A stretch of DNA of 64,000 bases from Nitrospinaceae bacterium (GTDB taxonomy: Bacteria > UBA8248). The position numbers and the translations under genes are program-made. Positions 9,091-18,741 of this stretch are shown here, one piece after another; within the stretch, counting starts at the first letter, position 1; each line of letters begins with the position of its first letter. Below the pieces are notes generated by a model, which saw only the letters and a program-made list of their open reading frames with translations, did not search any database and was not told the DNA's origin. The stretch spans positions 1 through 64,000 of the forward strand of contig JABJAL010000067.1 in NCBI GenBank assembly GCA_018669005.1. The letters are read 5' to 3'.

Positions 9091-9129
9091 AAGGCGGGGG
9101 CCGATTGGGCTCCCCGCCTTGTATTTCTT
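9090..9129 (+). terminator. Rho-independent terminator of the decayed binding-protein gene
   Basis: CAAGGCGGGG (9090-9099) pairs with CCCCGCCTTG (9112-9121) around a 12-base loop and is followed by TATTTCTT. It marks where the ancestral gene ended. Confidence 0.75.
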
Positions 9130-9339
9130 CATCCACCCGCCATGACACCGACTCGACTGCACGGCCATCTCTGAGCGGATTTTTTTCTATGTTACCGTGA
9201 AATTCTTTCCATTTCTCATAAGGAATGGTATGTAGGATATCCCTGTGGACATCGCCGCCTACCAAGAAGCCGACGTCCACCCGAATATCTGGATGCCTAC
9301 AATTTCCACACCGATTTAAGAATTAAAACGAAAGCGCAT

Positions 9340-10791
9340 ATGAAAACTGACTTCATCGTTATCGGCTCGGGAATCGCCGGCCTAAATTTCAGTCTAAAAG
9401 CCGCCGAGTTCGGAAACGTCCTTGTCATCACGAAAAAAACGATTCGCCAATCGAACACTAATTATGCACAAGGCGGTATTGCGGCAGTTCTGGACCAATC
9501 CGACACGCTCGATTCCCATTATGAGGACACACTAAAAGCGGGTGGCTACCACAACAATAAACGAGCGGTGAAGTTCATGGTTAAAAGGGGCCCTGCCCTG
9601 GTGCTGGAACTCTCCGCCCAGGGCGTTCCTTTTCAGCAAACCGGTGAGGCGTTGTCCTTAACGCTCGAAGGCGGCCATTCCACCTCGCGGATCGCCTATG
9701 TCGGGGACAAGACGGGGCAGGCCATCGAACAATCGCTGGTGCAAAGGGTACGGCGGCACCCACAAATCACTTTTCAAGAAAATGCCATGGCCATCGATCT
9801 CATCGTTAGAGGAAATCGATGTTACGGCGTGCAATATATGAAGGAAAATAAAATACATAACGTTTTCGCCAAAGCCACAATTTTGGCGACGGGCGGACTG
9901 GGACAACTCTACCGATATTCGACCAATCCTGCTGTTGCGACTGGCGACGGGGTTGCCATGGCGGCGCGCGCCGGGTGCGAGTTGAAAGACCTGGAATTCA
10001 TTCAGTTTCATCCCACGGCCCTGGACCTCAAGGACAAACGTTCATTCCTCTTATCTGAGTCCCTGCGCGGCGAGGGCGCTTACCTCAAAAACGCCGAGGG
10101 GAGGCGTTTCATGCAAAACATCCATCCCCTAAAAGAACTCGCTCCCAGAGACATTGTTTCGAGAGCGGTTTTTTCTGAGCTTCGCAAAGGCCCGGTCTAC
10201 CTCGATATAACCCACAAGAAATCCGCCTTCCTCGCGGAACGCTTCCCCATCATCTCCCGGCAGATGAAAACCTACGGCCTTGATCTCTCGCGGGATCTCA
10301 TACCCGTTTCGCCAGCCACCCATTACAGTTGCGGGGGAGTGAAGGTAAACCTTCAAGGGGAAACATCGCTGAAAAATCTATTCGCCTTCGGAGAGGTGGC
10401 CTGCACGGGTGTTCACGGCGCAAATCGTCTGGCCAGTAATTCTCTTCTCGAATCCCTCGTTTTCAGCAACGAAATCCTGAAAACCCTGAAGTGCCTGAAA
10501 AGCCCGATACGGGAAGTTTCCACCCCCGAACACAAGCACACCAAAGCGCGGTCAGGCGCAAAAAGAAAGACACAAAATATCATGTGGGACCACGTCGGAA
10601 TCGTCCGCTCGAAAGCGGGGCTCAGGGAAGCCATCGAGGAGTTGGACCAGCTCGAATCCACCCTGCCCGGGGGCGTCAACCAAGGAATTATCGAGGCACG
10701 GAATTTAATCGTTTGCGGTCGCCTCATCGCCCAGGCCGCCCTGAAACGAAAGAAAAGCTTGGGCTGCCATTACCGATTAGACTCCGCTTAA
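9340..10791 (+). CDS. nadB: L-aspartate oxidase
   Basis: A 483-residue flavoprotein of the succinate-dehydrogenase/fumarate-reductase flavoprotein family. It oxidises L-aspartate to iminoaspartate, the first step of quinolinate and NAD synthesis. Visible features are the FAD-binding IGSGIAGLNFSLKAAE at the N-terminus, the NYAQGGIAAVL signature of NadB, FIQFHPTALD, LLSESLRGEGAYL with the active-site Arg, and HYSCGGVKV and TGVHGANRLASNSLLES near the FAD site. It is about 50 residues shorter than E. coli NadB because the C-terminal helical domain is cut short. The ATG at 9340 has only a weak upstream ribosome site. No nadA or nadC lies nearby. Iminoaspartate would need quinolinate synthase from elsewhere. 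Confidence 0.92.
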   Translation: MKTDFIVIGSGIAGLNFSLKAAEFGNVLVITKKTIRQSNTNYAQGGIAAVLDQSDTLDSHYEDTLKAGGYHNNKRAVKFMVKRGPALVLELSAQGVPFQQTGEALSLTLEGGHSTSRIAYVGDKTGQAIEQSLVQRVRRHPQITFQENAMAIDLIVRGNRCYGVQYMKENKIHNVFAKATILATGGLGQLYRYSTNPAVATGDGVAMAARAGCELKDLEFIQFHPTALDLKDKRSFLLSESLRGEGAYLKNAEGRRFMQNIHPLKELAPRDIVSRAVFSELRKGPVYLDITHKKSAFLAERFPIISRQMKTYGLDLSRDLIPVSPATHYSCGGVKVNLQGETSLKNLFAFGEVACTGVHGANRLASNSLLESLVFSNEILKTLKCLKSPIREVSTPEHKHTKARSGAKRKTQNIMWDHVGIVRSKAGLREAIEELDQLESTLPGGVNQGIIEARNLIVCGRLIAQAALKRKKSLGCHYRLDSA

Positions 10792-10839
10792 GAAAAACAC
10801 CCTGAAGGATATGCGAGACTACGCGCATCAACAAAAAAA

Positions 10840-13254
10840 CTAGCCACGGGCTCGCTCGACGGCCATTTGGAAAAATTCCTCAAGCTCGTGCACAGAATCA
10901 ACATCTTTGTAGAGCAAATGATTCGCGGCGAGAATTTTATTTTTAACTGACTCGCGCAGGACCGGGTCGCACCCGAGCCGCACGGCGATATCGGCGTACT
11001 CCTCAAGCGAGCCAGCCACGCAATCGAGCACTCCCATCTTTCGATAGCAGGCATAGGTGAACCGCCCGCGGGCGAATTCACCCGGGCATGTAACCAGCGG
11101 GGTGCCGGTCGCCAGGCTCTCAAAAGTGGTCGTTCCTCCGCTTACGTGAATCGAATCGAGAAGCACATCAGAGACGGCAATAAGGTTGAGGAAATCTTTT
11201 TTCTTCTGCCGGGGAAGCATCCGCACCCGATCCACTTCGACCGGATTGGCCGCCCGGAGCCGGCTCATCAGGGCCTCGTCCCATTCGGGTCGCCCGCTCT
11301 CGATCAGGACGATCACCCCCGCCGGATCACGGCGGAGAATTTCGCCGAATGTGGCGTCGAGATCTGGATGAATCTTATAGAGGGCCTGCGGGCAGGCATA
11401 GACATGCTCGGAGGCGGCAAAACCGAAGTGCGCGCGCTCCCTCATCAACTCGGGCATCTCGGGCCATTCGAGATAAAACCCGAGCGACTTGAGGCGCACA
11501 AGCTCCTCGCGATAGTGCGCCTCACCTCCCTCGGGCTCGGCCAAATCGCTCGACAGGTAATAGTCCACCTCGGGGTTCGCCGAGGTGTTGCCCAATCCAT
11601 AAAAAGATGTGCACTGGACCGGCGCCAGCCGGAAGAAAGGAAGAAAATAATTGGCCGGATCCGAACCTACCTCATGATAGAAAAGCAGGTCAAAATTCGC
11701 CGCCCGGATTTCGTTCACGGCCTGCTCGAAATTCTGATCGATGATGAGATATTCGAGTTCTTTCACCTCTTTAAAGTGCCCGGAGATGGTGGCGTAGCTC
11801 TCGGGCGTGCAAACGATGGAAACCAGGAAGCGACCCGGAGTCATATGGCAGATAACGCCTTTCATCCATATCAAAAACGAGCTGGTGACGGTCGCGACGA
11901 AACCGATGTGCGGCCTACCTCCCCCAGAAGGCGGCATCACCCCCGCCGGAGGATACAGATGCGGGAGCTTCTCACTGAAACTACGGGCAAAAAGGTCGGC
12001 GTATTTGGATTTCAGGAGAAGATCGTCCCGGCCGCTGTAGGACATGTAAAAAGACAGGGGCCTGCCCCACATGGGAAGATCCTTGGGCCTAATTTCCAGC
12101 TTGGCCGGATCATGTAGATCAAGGGCATCGCTCATTGCCTGACGCCGCTCGTCCATTTCCTCTGAGGACATGCATATCGGCGGGAAATAAATATCGACGA
12201 GAAGCCGCAACGACTCATTATCCGGCCACCTCGCCAGCGCCTCTTGGAAGATGGCGCTTTCCTCCTCGACTTTTCCGTTGTCGGCATAAATGGCGGCCAG
12301 ATAGAAATAAGCGTCCTGAAGGTCAGGCTTGATTCCGAGCGCCCGGCGCAAATGATCCTCAGCCGCCTCAGGTTCCTTTTTCAGCCAAAAGACAGCTCCA
12401 AGGCCCAAGAGCGCCTCGGCGAAGTCTGGTTTCGCCTCAAGCGCCTTTTGGAACCACCCTTGCGCCTCATCGTGCGCCCCACGCTCGAAAAGCGTTGCCC
12501 CAAGGAAAAGCTGCGCCCTCAAATCGTCCGGGCCAAGGCGAAGCGCCTCGCGAAGAGCCTCCTCGGCCCCATCGAGATCACCAGCGTCTTTCAAAATTGC
12601 GCCAAGATTAAACCCCGCATCAGTATCTGCCGGGTTAAGGCGCACAGCCTCGCGGAATCCCTCTGCCGCACCGGCAGCATCTCCCAGCGCGAGCAGAACA
12701 TGGCCCAGCTCTCGATGAGCAGAAGGATGATCAGGTTTAAGCGCAAGCAGCTTCTGGAAACTATCGGCCGCCTCTGAATTCGCGCCCCGCTCTCTATGAA
12801 CCCGCGCCAAATTCTCGTGGGCATCGGAGTTGTTCGAATCCAGCGCAATGGCGCGAGCAAAGCTCTCTATTGCCTCATCATTTTTTTCCACGGCAAGCAG
12901 CGTGGCACCGAGATTCGAATGGTAAACAGCCTGCGAGTCGTTCAATGAAATCGCCTTCGAGATATACGCTACTGCCTCTTCGTGATTGCCCGTCTGAAGG
13001 CGAATCATCCCGAGCAAATGAATCGCATCGGATTGATTGGGATTCTGCTCAAGCGCCTCGTGGTAGATGGATTCAGCCTCTTGAAACCTACCCGCCATGT
13101 GGTGGCCAATGGCGACTTGCATCATTCTGGGAATATCAAATTGCGGAGACACAGACGGAGAATCAACAGGCGGGCTCGCGGCAGGCGGGGAATTCGCTTC
13201 CCGTTCTTTTCGGCGCCTCTTGCGGCGCTCGGCGGCTTTCGAAAAGCGTGCCAT
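10840..13254 (-). CDS. TPR-repeat O-GlcNAc-transferase-like (SPINDLY/GT41) protein, copy 1
   Basis: An 804-residue protein. ATG at 13254 is chosen because GGAG lies eight bases upstream. A basic N-terminus (KAAERRKRRRKERE) leads into a Pro/Ser-rich linker and about nine tetratricopeptide repeats (about residues 45-330, such as AGRFQEAESIYHEAL). The C-terminal half (about 360-800) is a GT41-like glycosyltransferase region with PVQCTSFYGLGNTSANP, DYYLSSDLAEPEGG and the nucleotide-binding-like DSIHVSGGTTTFESLATGTP. The inferred role is transfer of a sugar to Ser/Thr of proteins or to another acceptor. It has no signal peptide, so it is probably cytoplasmic. It sits 114 bases downstream of a close paralogue on the same strand. 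The acceptor is unknown. Confidence 0.82.
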   Translation of the reverse strand: MARFSKAAERRKRRRKEREANSPPAASPPVDSPSVSPQFDIPRMMQVAIGHHMAGRFQEAESIYHEALEQNPNQSDAIHLLGMIRLQTGNHEEAVAYISKAISLNDSQAVYHSNLGATLLAVEKNDEAIESFARAIALDSNNSDAHENLARVHRERGANSEAADSFQKLLALKPDHPSAHRELGHVLLALGDAAGAAEGFREAVRLNPADTDAGFNLGAILKDAGDLDGAEEALREALRLGPDDLRAQLFLGATLFERGAHDEAQGWFQKALEAKPDFAEALLGLGAVFWLKKEPEAAEDHLRRALGIKPDLQDAYFYLAAIYADNGKVEEESAIFQEALARWPDNESLRLLVDIYFPPICMSSEEMDERRQAMSDALDLHDPAKLEIRPKDLPMWGRPLSFYMSYSGRDDLLLKSKYADLFARSFSEKLPHLYPPAGVMPPSGGGRPHIGFVATVTSSFLIWMKGVICHMTPGRFLVSIVCTPESYATISGHFKEVKELEYLIIDQNFEQAVNEIRAANFDLLFYHEVGSDPANYFLPFFRLAPVQCTSFYGLGNTSANPEVDYYLSSDLAEPEGGEAHYREELVRLKSLGFYLEWPEMPELMRERAHFGFAASEHVYACPQALYKIHPDLDATFGEILRRDPAGVIVLIESGRPEWDEALMSRLRAANPVEVDRVRMLPRQKKKDFLNLIAVSDVLLDSIHVSGGTTTFESLATGTPLVTCPGEFARGRFTYACYRKMGVLDCVAGSLEEYADIAVRLGCDPVLRESVKNKILAANHLLYKDVDSVHELEEFFQMAVERARG

Positions 13255-13368
13255 CACCAATTCTCCGTTTTCAAAATTGTACCTTCAAAAGAGGTAAAAC
13301 ATCTTTCGATATTTTCGGGCAAAATTCACCGCCGCAGACAATCAACACAACCTTAAAACCGAGGCACC

Positions 13369-15771
13369 CTATGTCCGCACTTTATCGACAGCCAACTGAA
13401 AAAAATCTTCAAGCTCATGCACGGATTCGACATCTTCGTAAATCAGGTGATTGGCAGCGAGAATTTTGTTCCTAATTTCCTCGCGATAGGCAACGTCGCA
13501 GCCGAGCCGCACGGCGATTTCAACGTACTCATCAAGAGAGCTGGCGGTGCAATCGAGCACCCCCATCTTGTCGTAAAAAGCATGAGTCGTCCGGCCCCGG
13601 GCAAATTCGGATGGCCAGGTAACGATGGGAGTGCCCATAGCCAGGGTCTCGAAAGCAGAGGTCCCACCACTAGTATGTATCGAGTCGAGAAGCACATCAG
13701 AGACAGCAATGAGGTTGAGGAAATCCTTATTCTCTTGCCGGGGGAGCATCCGCACGCGCACGGCTTCATCCGGAAAAGCCGCATGGAGCCGCCGCATCAA
13801 AATCTCATTCCATTCCGGGTGCCGGCTCTCCAGCAAAACAAGCACACCCGCCGGGTCGCGGCGGAGAATTTCGCCAAATACTTTGTCGAGGTCGGGATGA
13901 ATCTTATAGAGGGCCTGCGGGCAGGCATAGATATGCTCGGAAACATCAAAACCGAAGTGCGAGCGATCCTTCATCAATTCAGGCCTCTTGGGCCATTCAA
14001 GATAAAACCCCAGAGACCTAAGACGCACAAGCTCTTCTCGATAATGTTTTTCGCCCCCCTCGGGCTCCACCAAATCGCTCGATAGGTAATAGTCCACCTC
14101 GGGATTCGCCGAGGTGCTGCCTAGCCCGTAAAACGAGGTGCACTGGACCGGCGCCAGCCTGAAGAAGGGTAGAATTGAATTGAGAGGCTCGGTACCTATT
14201 TCATGATAAAAAAGCAGATCAAAATTCGCCTCTCGAATTTCATTCACTGCGTGCTCAAAATTATGATCGATGACAAGATATTCGAGCCCTTCAAAATCCT
14301 CGAAATTCTCGGCAATCTCTGCACGGTTCATAGCTGTACAAACGATGGAGACACGGAATCGCCCCGGTGTCATATGCCGGATGACGCCTTTCAACCACAA
14401 CAAAAGTGAATTTGTGACGGTTGCCACGAAACCGATATGGGGAAGCTCTCCATTTCGAGAAGGAACCACGGAACTCCCTGCATAGAAATGTGGGAAATTC
14501 TCCTTGAAGCTCCGGGCCAGCAGATCCATGTAAGTTGACTTTAGGCCCAAATCGTCCCGGCCACTAAATCCCATATGAAAAAAATGGGGCCGCCAGAACA
14601 CGGGAAGAATCTTGGGCCAAATCTTCAATTGGGCCGGATCGTACCTCTCAAGTGCATCTCTCATCGTCCGGCGCCGCTCGTCCATCTCATCGGAGGACAT
14701 ACATATTGGCGGGAAATAGGTATCGACGAGAAGCCTCAACACCGTGTTGTCCGGCCATCTAGCCAGAGCATCGCGGTATACCCCTCTCTCCTCATCAATC
14801 ATGCCCAATTCCGAATAAACGGCAGCAAGATAGTAATAGACATCCTGAAAATCGGACTTGGCCAAAAGGCTCCGCCGCAGAAATTCCACGGACCCCTCAA
14901 GATCTTTCCTCACCCAGCAGATCAGACCCAGGCCGAAGAGCGCCTCGGCGAAATCGGGCTTCGTCTCCAAAACCTTCCGAAACCAATTGCCCGCCTCATC
15001 GTACGCCCCTTGCTCGAAAAGAGATGCACCCAGAAACAACTGCGCATTCAAATCATCTGGACGAAGAGCAAGCGCCTCGCGCACAAGTTTTTCCGCCTCT
15101 AAGATGTTAGCCTTCGAGCCGAGTTGATAGAGTGAATCGTAATCGGCCGGGTTCAGGCGAACCGCCTCCCGAAATGCCTCTGCCGCGCTGGCTGACTCGC
15201 CCAACGCGAGCAGGACATGGCCCAGTTCCCGACAGGCATCGCCAAGATCGGGCTTGAGTCCAATTAATTTTCTAAAACTTGACGCTGCCTCTGCATTCCT
15301 CCCCTGTATTCTAAACCCACGGGCGATGTTCAAATGGGCATCGGCGTTGTTCGGGTCCAGCGCAATGGCTCGAGTAAAACGCTCTATCGCCTCATCATTT
15401 TTTCCCATAGAGAGAAGCGCGGCGCCGAGATTTGAATGGTAAACAGATTGCGAGTCGTTCAGAGAAATCGCCTTCGAGATATACTCGACAGCCTCCTCAT
15501 GGTTGCCCGTCTGATGGCGAATCACTCCGAGCAAATGAATCGCATCAGGCAAATCGGGGTGCTGCGCGAGCGCCTGGTGATAGATGGACTCTGCCTCCTG
15601 AAACCTACCCGCCATGTGATGGCCGATGGCGGTTTGCATCATTTCGGGAGTATTGGATTGCGGGGGGGGCGGCGGAGAATTTTCAGGTGGGCTCGCGACA
15701 GGTGGAGAAACCGCCTCCCGCTCTTTTTGGCGCCTCTTGCGGCGCTCGGCGGCTTTCGAGATGCGTGCCAT
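13369..15771 (-). CDS. TPR-repeat O-GlcNAc-transferase-like (SPINDLY/GT41) protein, copy 2
   Basis: An 800-residue paralogue of the next gene with the same layout: basic start KAAERRKRRQKERE, proline-rich linker, about eight or nine TPRs, and a GT41-like C-terminal half with PVQCTSFYGLGSTSANP, DYYLSSDLVEPEGG and DSIHTSGGTSAFETLAMGTP. ATG at 15771 follows AAGGA. The two proteins align over their full length. They diverge most in the TPR region (copy 2 has an altered repeat around YQLGSKANILEAEKL) and in the inter-domain stretch. This pattern suggests an old tandem duplication with changed partner or acceptor choice. The glycosyltransferase motifs are equally kept in both, so neither looks dead. 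Confidence 0.82.
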   Translation of the reverse strand: MARISKAAERRKRRQKEREAVSPPVASPPENSPPPPPQSNTPEMMQTAIGHHMAGRFQEAESIYHQALAQHPDLPDAIHLLGVIRHQTGNHEEAVEYISKAISLNDSQSVYHSNLGAALLSMGKNDEAIERFTRAIALDPNNADAHLNIARGFRIQGRNAEAASSFRKLIGLKPDLGDACRELGHVLLALGESASAAEAFREAVRLNPADYDSLYQLGSKANILEAEKLVREALALRPDDLNAQLFLGASLFEQGAYDEAGNWFRKVLETKPDFAEALFGLGLICWVRKDLEGSVEFLRRSLLAKSDFQDVYYYLAAVYSELGMIDEERGVYRDALARWPDNTVLRLLVDTYFPPICMSSDEMDERRRTMRDALERYDPAQLKIWPKILPVFWRPHFFHMGFSGRDDLGLKSTYMDLLARSFKENFPHFYAGSSVVPSRNGELPHIGFVATVTNSLLLWLKGVIRHMTPGRFRVSIVCTAMNRAEIAENFEDFEGLEYLVIDHNFEHAVNEIREANFDLLFYHEIGTEPLNSILPFFRLAPVQCTSFYGLGSTSANPEVDYYLSSDLVEPEGGEKHYREELVRLRSLGFYLEWPKRPELMKDRSHFGFDVSEHIYACPQALYKIHPDLDKVFGEILRRDPAGVLVLLESRHPEWNEILMRRLHAAFPDEAVRVRMLPRQENKDFLNLIAVSDVLLDSIHTSGGTSAFETLAMGTPIVTWPSEFARGRTTHAFYDKMGVLDCTASSLDEYVEIAVRLGCDVAYREEIRNKILAANHLIYEDVESVHELEDFFQLAVDKVRT

Positions 15772-15845
15772 TGGCAATTCCTTATTCTGAGACCCACGCC
15801 TTCAATAAACTTGGAATCAAAAAAACTTTTCTACCCACCCAAAAG

Positions 15846-15872
15846 GCACCCGCAACAACCGTCGCCGGGTGC
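15846..15872 (-). terminator. Possible terminator downstream of the PilZ-like gene
   Basis: On the minus strand GCACCCG pairs with CGGGTGC around a 13-base loop, followed by CTTTTGG. It lies about 115 bases after the stop of the gene at 15986-16630 and before the TPR copy 2 gene. Confidence 0.45.
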
Positions 15873-15985
15873 AACAGCAGACCAAATATAACCTAATTGG
15901 CAGTTGAACACAGGAACGAGAGATTCGATGGCGGAAAAGAAATATCAAGAAAAGAAAAATTGACGGCGGTCGTCGTCAGTCACCG

Positions 15986-16630
15986 CTAATCGTTCATCGC
16001 CGATATTTTATTGGCCAGAAGTAGAAAATCGAAAACCGGGGCAAAAGCGGGATCGCCTTCGTTGAACTCAACGCCAAAGGAGCCGCCATCCGGAAGCGCC
16101 ACATCTTTTCGAACGTTGGCCCGCAAATTCTGAACCGTCTTCTCGTTCGGCAACTTGAACGACATGAAAACGGCATCGAAATCATTTCCCTTCAGTTCAT
16201 CAGGAATTGATACGACACAACCTGTGGAACTCAAGTTATGAATCGAAGCCTTAACACCTTTAGCCGAATCCGGCGGCGTCTCCATGTCCGCAGACGCGAG
16301 AATGACTTGCGCGGGAAGATCGAAGCCGAGGCGAAATCCCTTCGAGCCTGAGAGATCTTCCATCTCAGGAGGATAGCTTAGAAACAGATATTCATAAGGC
16401 TGGGTCATCTGATGTAGGACACTTGTTTTGAAACCAAACATCCGACCGTCCTGGACACCACGACAAACAACGGCGGCGTCTTTTGGCAAATTGGCCGCCT
16501 CGCCGCCAAAGGTTGGAACGGAGATGACCAGATACTCGCCCTCGGCCCAACCCAGGACCTTCGCCGTGAGCTTTCTCTTATCGAGATAACCGATTACCTG
16601 AACATTTGAGCCGACAGGAAACAAGCCCAT
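15986..16630 (-). CDS. YcgR/PilZ-like c-di-GMP receptor candidate
   Basis: A 214-residue soluble protein. Residues 1-100 resemble the YcgR N-terminal flagellar-brake fold (PVGSNVQVIG at the start, then VSVPTFGGEAANLPKDAAV and GRMFGFKTSVL). Residues 110-205 resemble PilZ, with the second signature NLSSTG kept in SIHNLSSTGCVVSI. The first signature, RxxxR, is imperfect here (FRLGFDLPA), so binding of cyclic di-GMP is not certain. The window encodes two diguanylate cyclases (7342-8274 and 49818-50981) that could supply the ligand. No flagellar gene lies nearby. The start at 16630 follows GGAG. Confidence 0.65.
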   Translation of the reverse strand: MGLFPVGSNVQVIGYLDKRKLTAKVLGWAEGEYLVISVPTFGGEAANLPKDAAVVCRGVQDGRMFGFKTSVLHQMTQPYEYLFLSYPPEMEDLSGSKGFRLGFDLPAQVILASADMETPPDSAKGVKASIHNLSSTGCVVSIPDELKGNDFDAVFMSFKLPNEKTVQNLRANVRKDVALPDGGSFGVEFNEGDPAFAPVFDFLLLANKISAMND

Positions 16631-17344
16631 CTCCTTAAAGAATACTTAAAAAAATCCAAACGCAACTCAAGTCTAGAGGCCCTCCCCTCCAAGCAAGAGG
16701 CAAATATAACTAATAGAATAACACTAGCAATGGGAAACTTTACCCATGCCGAAGTAATACTAGCTAATTCTTGAGAAATACTCTATGCCCATCCAATAAA
16801 ATCCGAAAAATTGAAAAATGCGTGCTAAAAAAATTACTCTACGCGGCCTTGCTGAGGCATCGAGCACAACTTGCACATAGAAACCATTGCGATGAGTCCG
16901 GATTGGTATGAATACTCATACCTTTCGAGAAGCTCGACTACGGCTTCTCGAAAACACCATTTTTGAATGCCGGAAAAATTCAACATCGCCCACATTCCCC
17001 ATAATTGTTTAAAAAAAATCGAGTCCCAGGGACTTTCTATCCATGTTCCATTGTTAATCATAGAAAGGATTGGTGCGCTTTGCCTTAAAATGACACAAAA
17101 TCAAATGGTTACGAGACTCCGAGAGGGTTTTCGGAGAATATATTCTCTTGACATACAAATATGCCATCTATAGTATCTATCGGACCATATCGGAAATTTC
17201 TAGAGCCATTTCGAGGCGCGTAGTGCGCTTGGGTGGCGTTATCTTCTTTTCAGCCTGGAGAGGGATGTTCATTTTTTTAAGCGTCCCCATCCTTGATGAA
17301 TTGAAGGTCCATACTCAGTGCAGCAGGAAGATAGGAGACCCAAA
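16631..17344. other. Long intergenic region between PilZ-like gene and liv operon
   Basis: About 700 AT-rich bases between divergent genes. The only conspicuous element is a strong promoter-like pair near 17148-17176. A 75-codon minus-strand frame at 16834-17061 has no ribosome site and no recognisable features, so I do not call it a gene. No tRNA or repeat was seen. Confidence 0.5.
17148..17176 (+). promoter_or_regulatory. Sigma-70-type promoter for the liv operon
   Basis: A perfect -35 TTGACA (17148-17153) is followed after 17 bases by TAGTAT (17171-17176); an overlapping TATAGT at 15-base spacing is the alternative -10. It lies about 170 bases ahead of the binding-protein ATG, leaving a long untranslated leader. 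Confidence 0.6.
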
Positions 17345-18628
17345 ATGAGCCGTTTAAACAGAAGGTCATTCCTGAAAGGTGCAGGTCTTATCGGCGGCGT
17401 CATCGCCTCGCAGACTGCAACGCCATTCCTAAAAGAAGGCCTCGGCGCCAGACCCATCAAGTGGGGCTCGATCCATCCCACCACCGGCCCCTACGCCACA
17501 GAGGCGTTCGACCAGCTTGAAGGCGTGCGCATCGCCATCGAAGATGTCAACGCCGCTGGCGGCATCGATGGTCGCGAGGTCAAACTTCTCTTCCGGGACG
17601 ATCAGTTCAAATGGGACCAGGTGACAACCCACGCCCTCGATCTTCTCGACAACCACCGCGTAGACTTTCTCGCCGGCTCGATGGTCGGCCCCGAGGAGAT
17701 GCGGCTCAACGGTTTTTCGAAAAAGCGCAAGATTATTTACGCAAACTACCCGCAGCACATCATCTCGACGCCCCAGAGCTGGCAGAAGATGTCGCCCCTG
17801 TTCTTCACGGCGAACACCTCGCCCTATCAGCTCGCCGCAAGCGCTGCGACCTACATTAACGACAACAAGCTGGGCAAGAAATGGTACTTCCTGGGAGACG
17901 ACTACATCTGGCCCAAGATGTTTATCCCTGCGTTGACCGATCTCTCGAAAAAATACGGTGCCACGTTCGACCCCAAAAAACATGCCTCGTGGGTGCCCTT
18001 CCCAACGGCGATGGATTACTCGGCGAACTTCCCGAAAATCCTCAAGTCGAACCCCGATGTTCTATATGTACTCAACTGGGGTAAACGCCAGGTTGCCTTC
18101 GTGAAGCAAGCCATCGAAGCTGGCCTCCACAAAAAGGTTCAGATCATCATCGGTAACACCGAGGTGACGATCCCCGAGGCCGCCGGCCCCGGCTCCTACG
18201 AGGGCATCCTCGCCGGCGCAATGTGGCATTGGAGCCTTAAAGACAAGTATCCGGGCGCCAAGTCGCTCTACAACAAGTTCCTCAAGCGCAGAAAACGCGT
18301 ACCCTCGGGATACGGTGCCCTTGCGCACGACCTCACCCGCGTCATTCTCGACACGGCCAAGGAGACGAAGCTCTACAAACCCAAGGATCACTTCAAGCTG
18401 GCCAAGGCCCTTGAGGGCAGAACCTTCGCCTACAGCAAGGGCAACAACACGATTCGGCCCTGCGACCACATTTGTGTCCAGCAGGTATTCTTCCTCAAAG
18501 GTCAGTCGAAAGCCGAGATGAAGGGCCCCTTCGACCACCTGAAGATCGTCGCCGAATCCTCGGGCGAGCAGAACACGCTCTCCTGCGAGGCCAAGGGCAT
18601 CAAAAGTGCCGCGAGCACACGCAGCTAG
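17345..18628 (+). CDS. Branched-chain amino-acid/amide-type ABC transporter binding protein, Tat-exported
   Basis: A 427-residue periplasmic binding protein of the Leu/Ile/Val-amide family (Peripla_BP_6). ATG at 17345 follows AGGAGA. The N-terminus has a twin-arginine signal, NRRSFLKGAGLIGG, so the protein is probably exported folded. The mature part opens with IKWGSIHPTTGPYATEAF and has the family's GGIDGREVKLLFRDDQ. It heads a five-gene importer operon and is separated from the first permease gene by a stable hairpin. The ligand could be a branched-chain amino acid, urea, an amide or an aromatic acid. The CoA-ligase-like gene just beyond the operon, on the other strand, weakly suggests a carboxylic acid. 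Confidence 0.88.
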   Translation: MSRLNRRSFLKGAGLIGGVIASQTATPFLKEGLGARPIKWGSIHPTTGPYATEAFDQLEGVRIAIEDVNAAGGIDGREVKLLFRDDQFKWDQVTTHALDLLDNHRVDFLAGSMVGPEEMRLNGFSKKRKIIYANYPQHIISTPQSWQKMSPLFFTANTSPYQLAASAATYINDNKLGKKWYFLGDDYIWPKMFIPALTDLSKKYGATFDPKKHASWVPFPTAMDYSANFPKILKSNPDVLYVLNWGKRQVAFVKQAIEAGLHKKVQIIIGNTEVTIPEAAGPGSYEGILAGAMWHWSLKDKYPGAKSLYNKFLKRRKRVPSGYGALAHDLTRVILDTAKETKLYKPKDHFKLAKALEGRTFAYSKGNNTIRPCDHICVQQVFFLKGQSKAEMKGPFDHLKIVAESSGEQNTLSCEAKGIKSAASTRS

Positions 18629-18661
18629 GTAAAGTGGCACTTACAAGCTAAGCAGATATCG

Positions 18662-18690
18662 GACCAGGGCGGCAGCCGGTCGCCCTGGTC
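18662..18690 (+). terminator. Inter-cistronic hairpin between binding protein and permease genes
   Basis: GACCAGGGCG (18662-18671) pairs perfectly with CGCCCTGGTC (18681-18690) around a nine-base loop, followed by CTTTCTG, a weak U tract. It probably acts as a leaky terminator or mRNA stabiliser that favours expression of the binding protein over the permeases. Confidence 0.65.
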
Positions 18691-18741
18691 CTTTCTGTAT
18701 ATTTTCATCCAAGAAGTGTGGAAGCATGAAGGAGCAATAAA

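Noticed and set aside
9240-9318. Short frame beginning at GTG before nadB
   Set aside because: Only about 26 codons and no family match; it may be a relic but cannot be supported as a gene.
16834-17061. 75-codon minus-strand frame in the long intergenic region
   Set aside because: No ribosome site, no domain, and composition like the surrounding AT-rich non-coding DNA.
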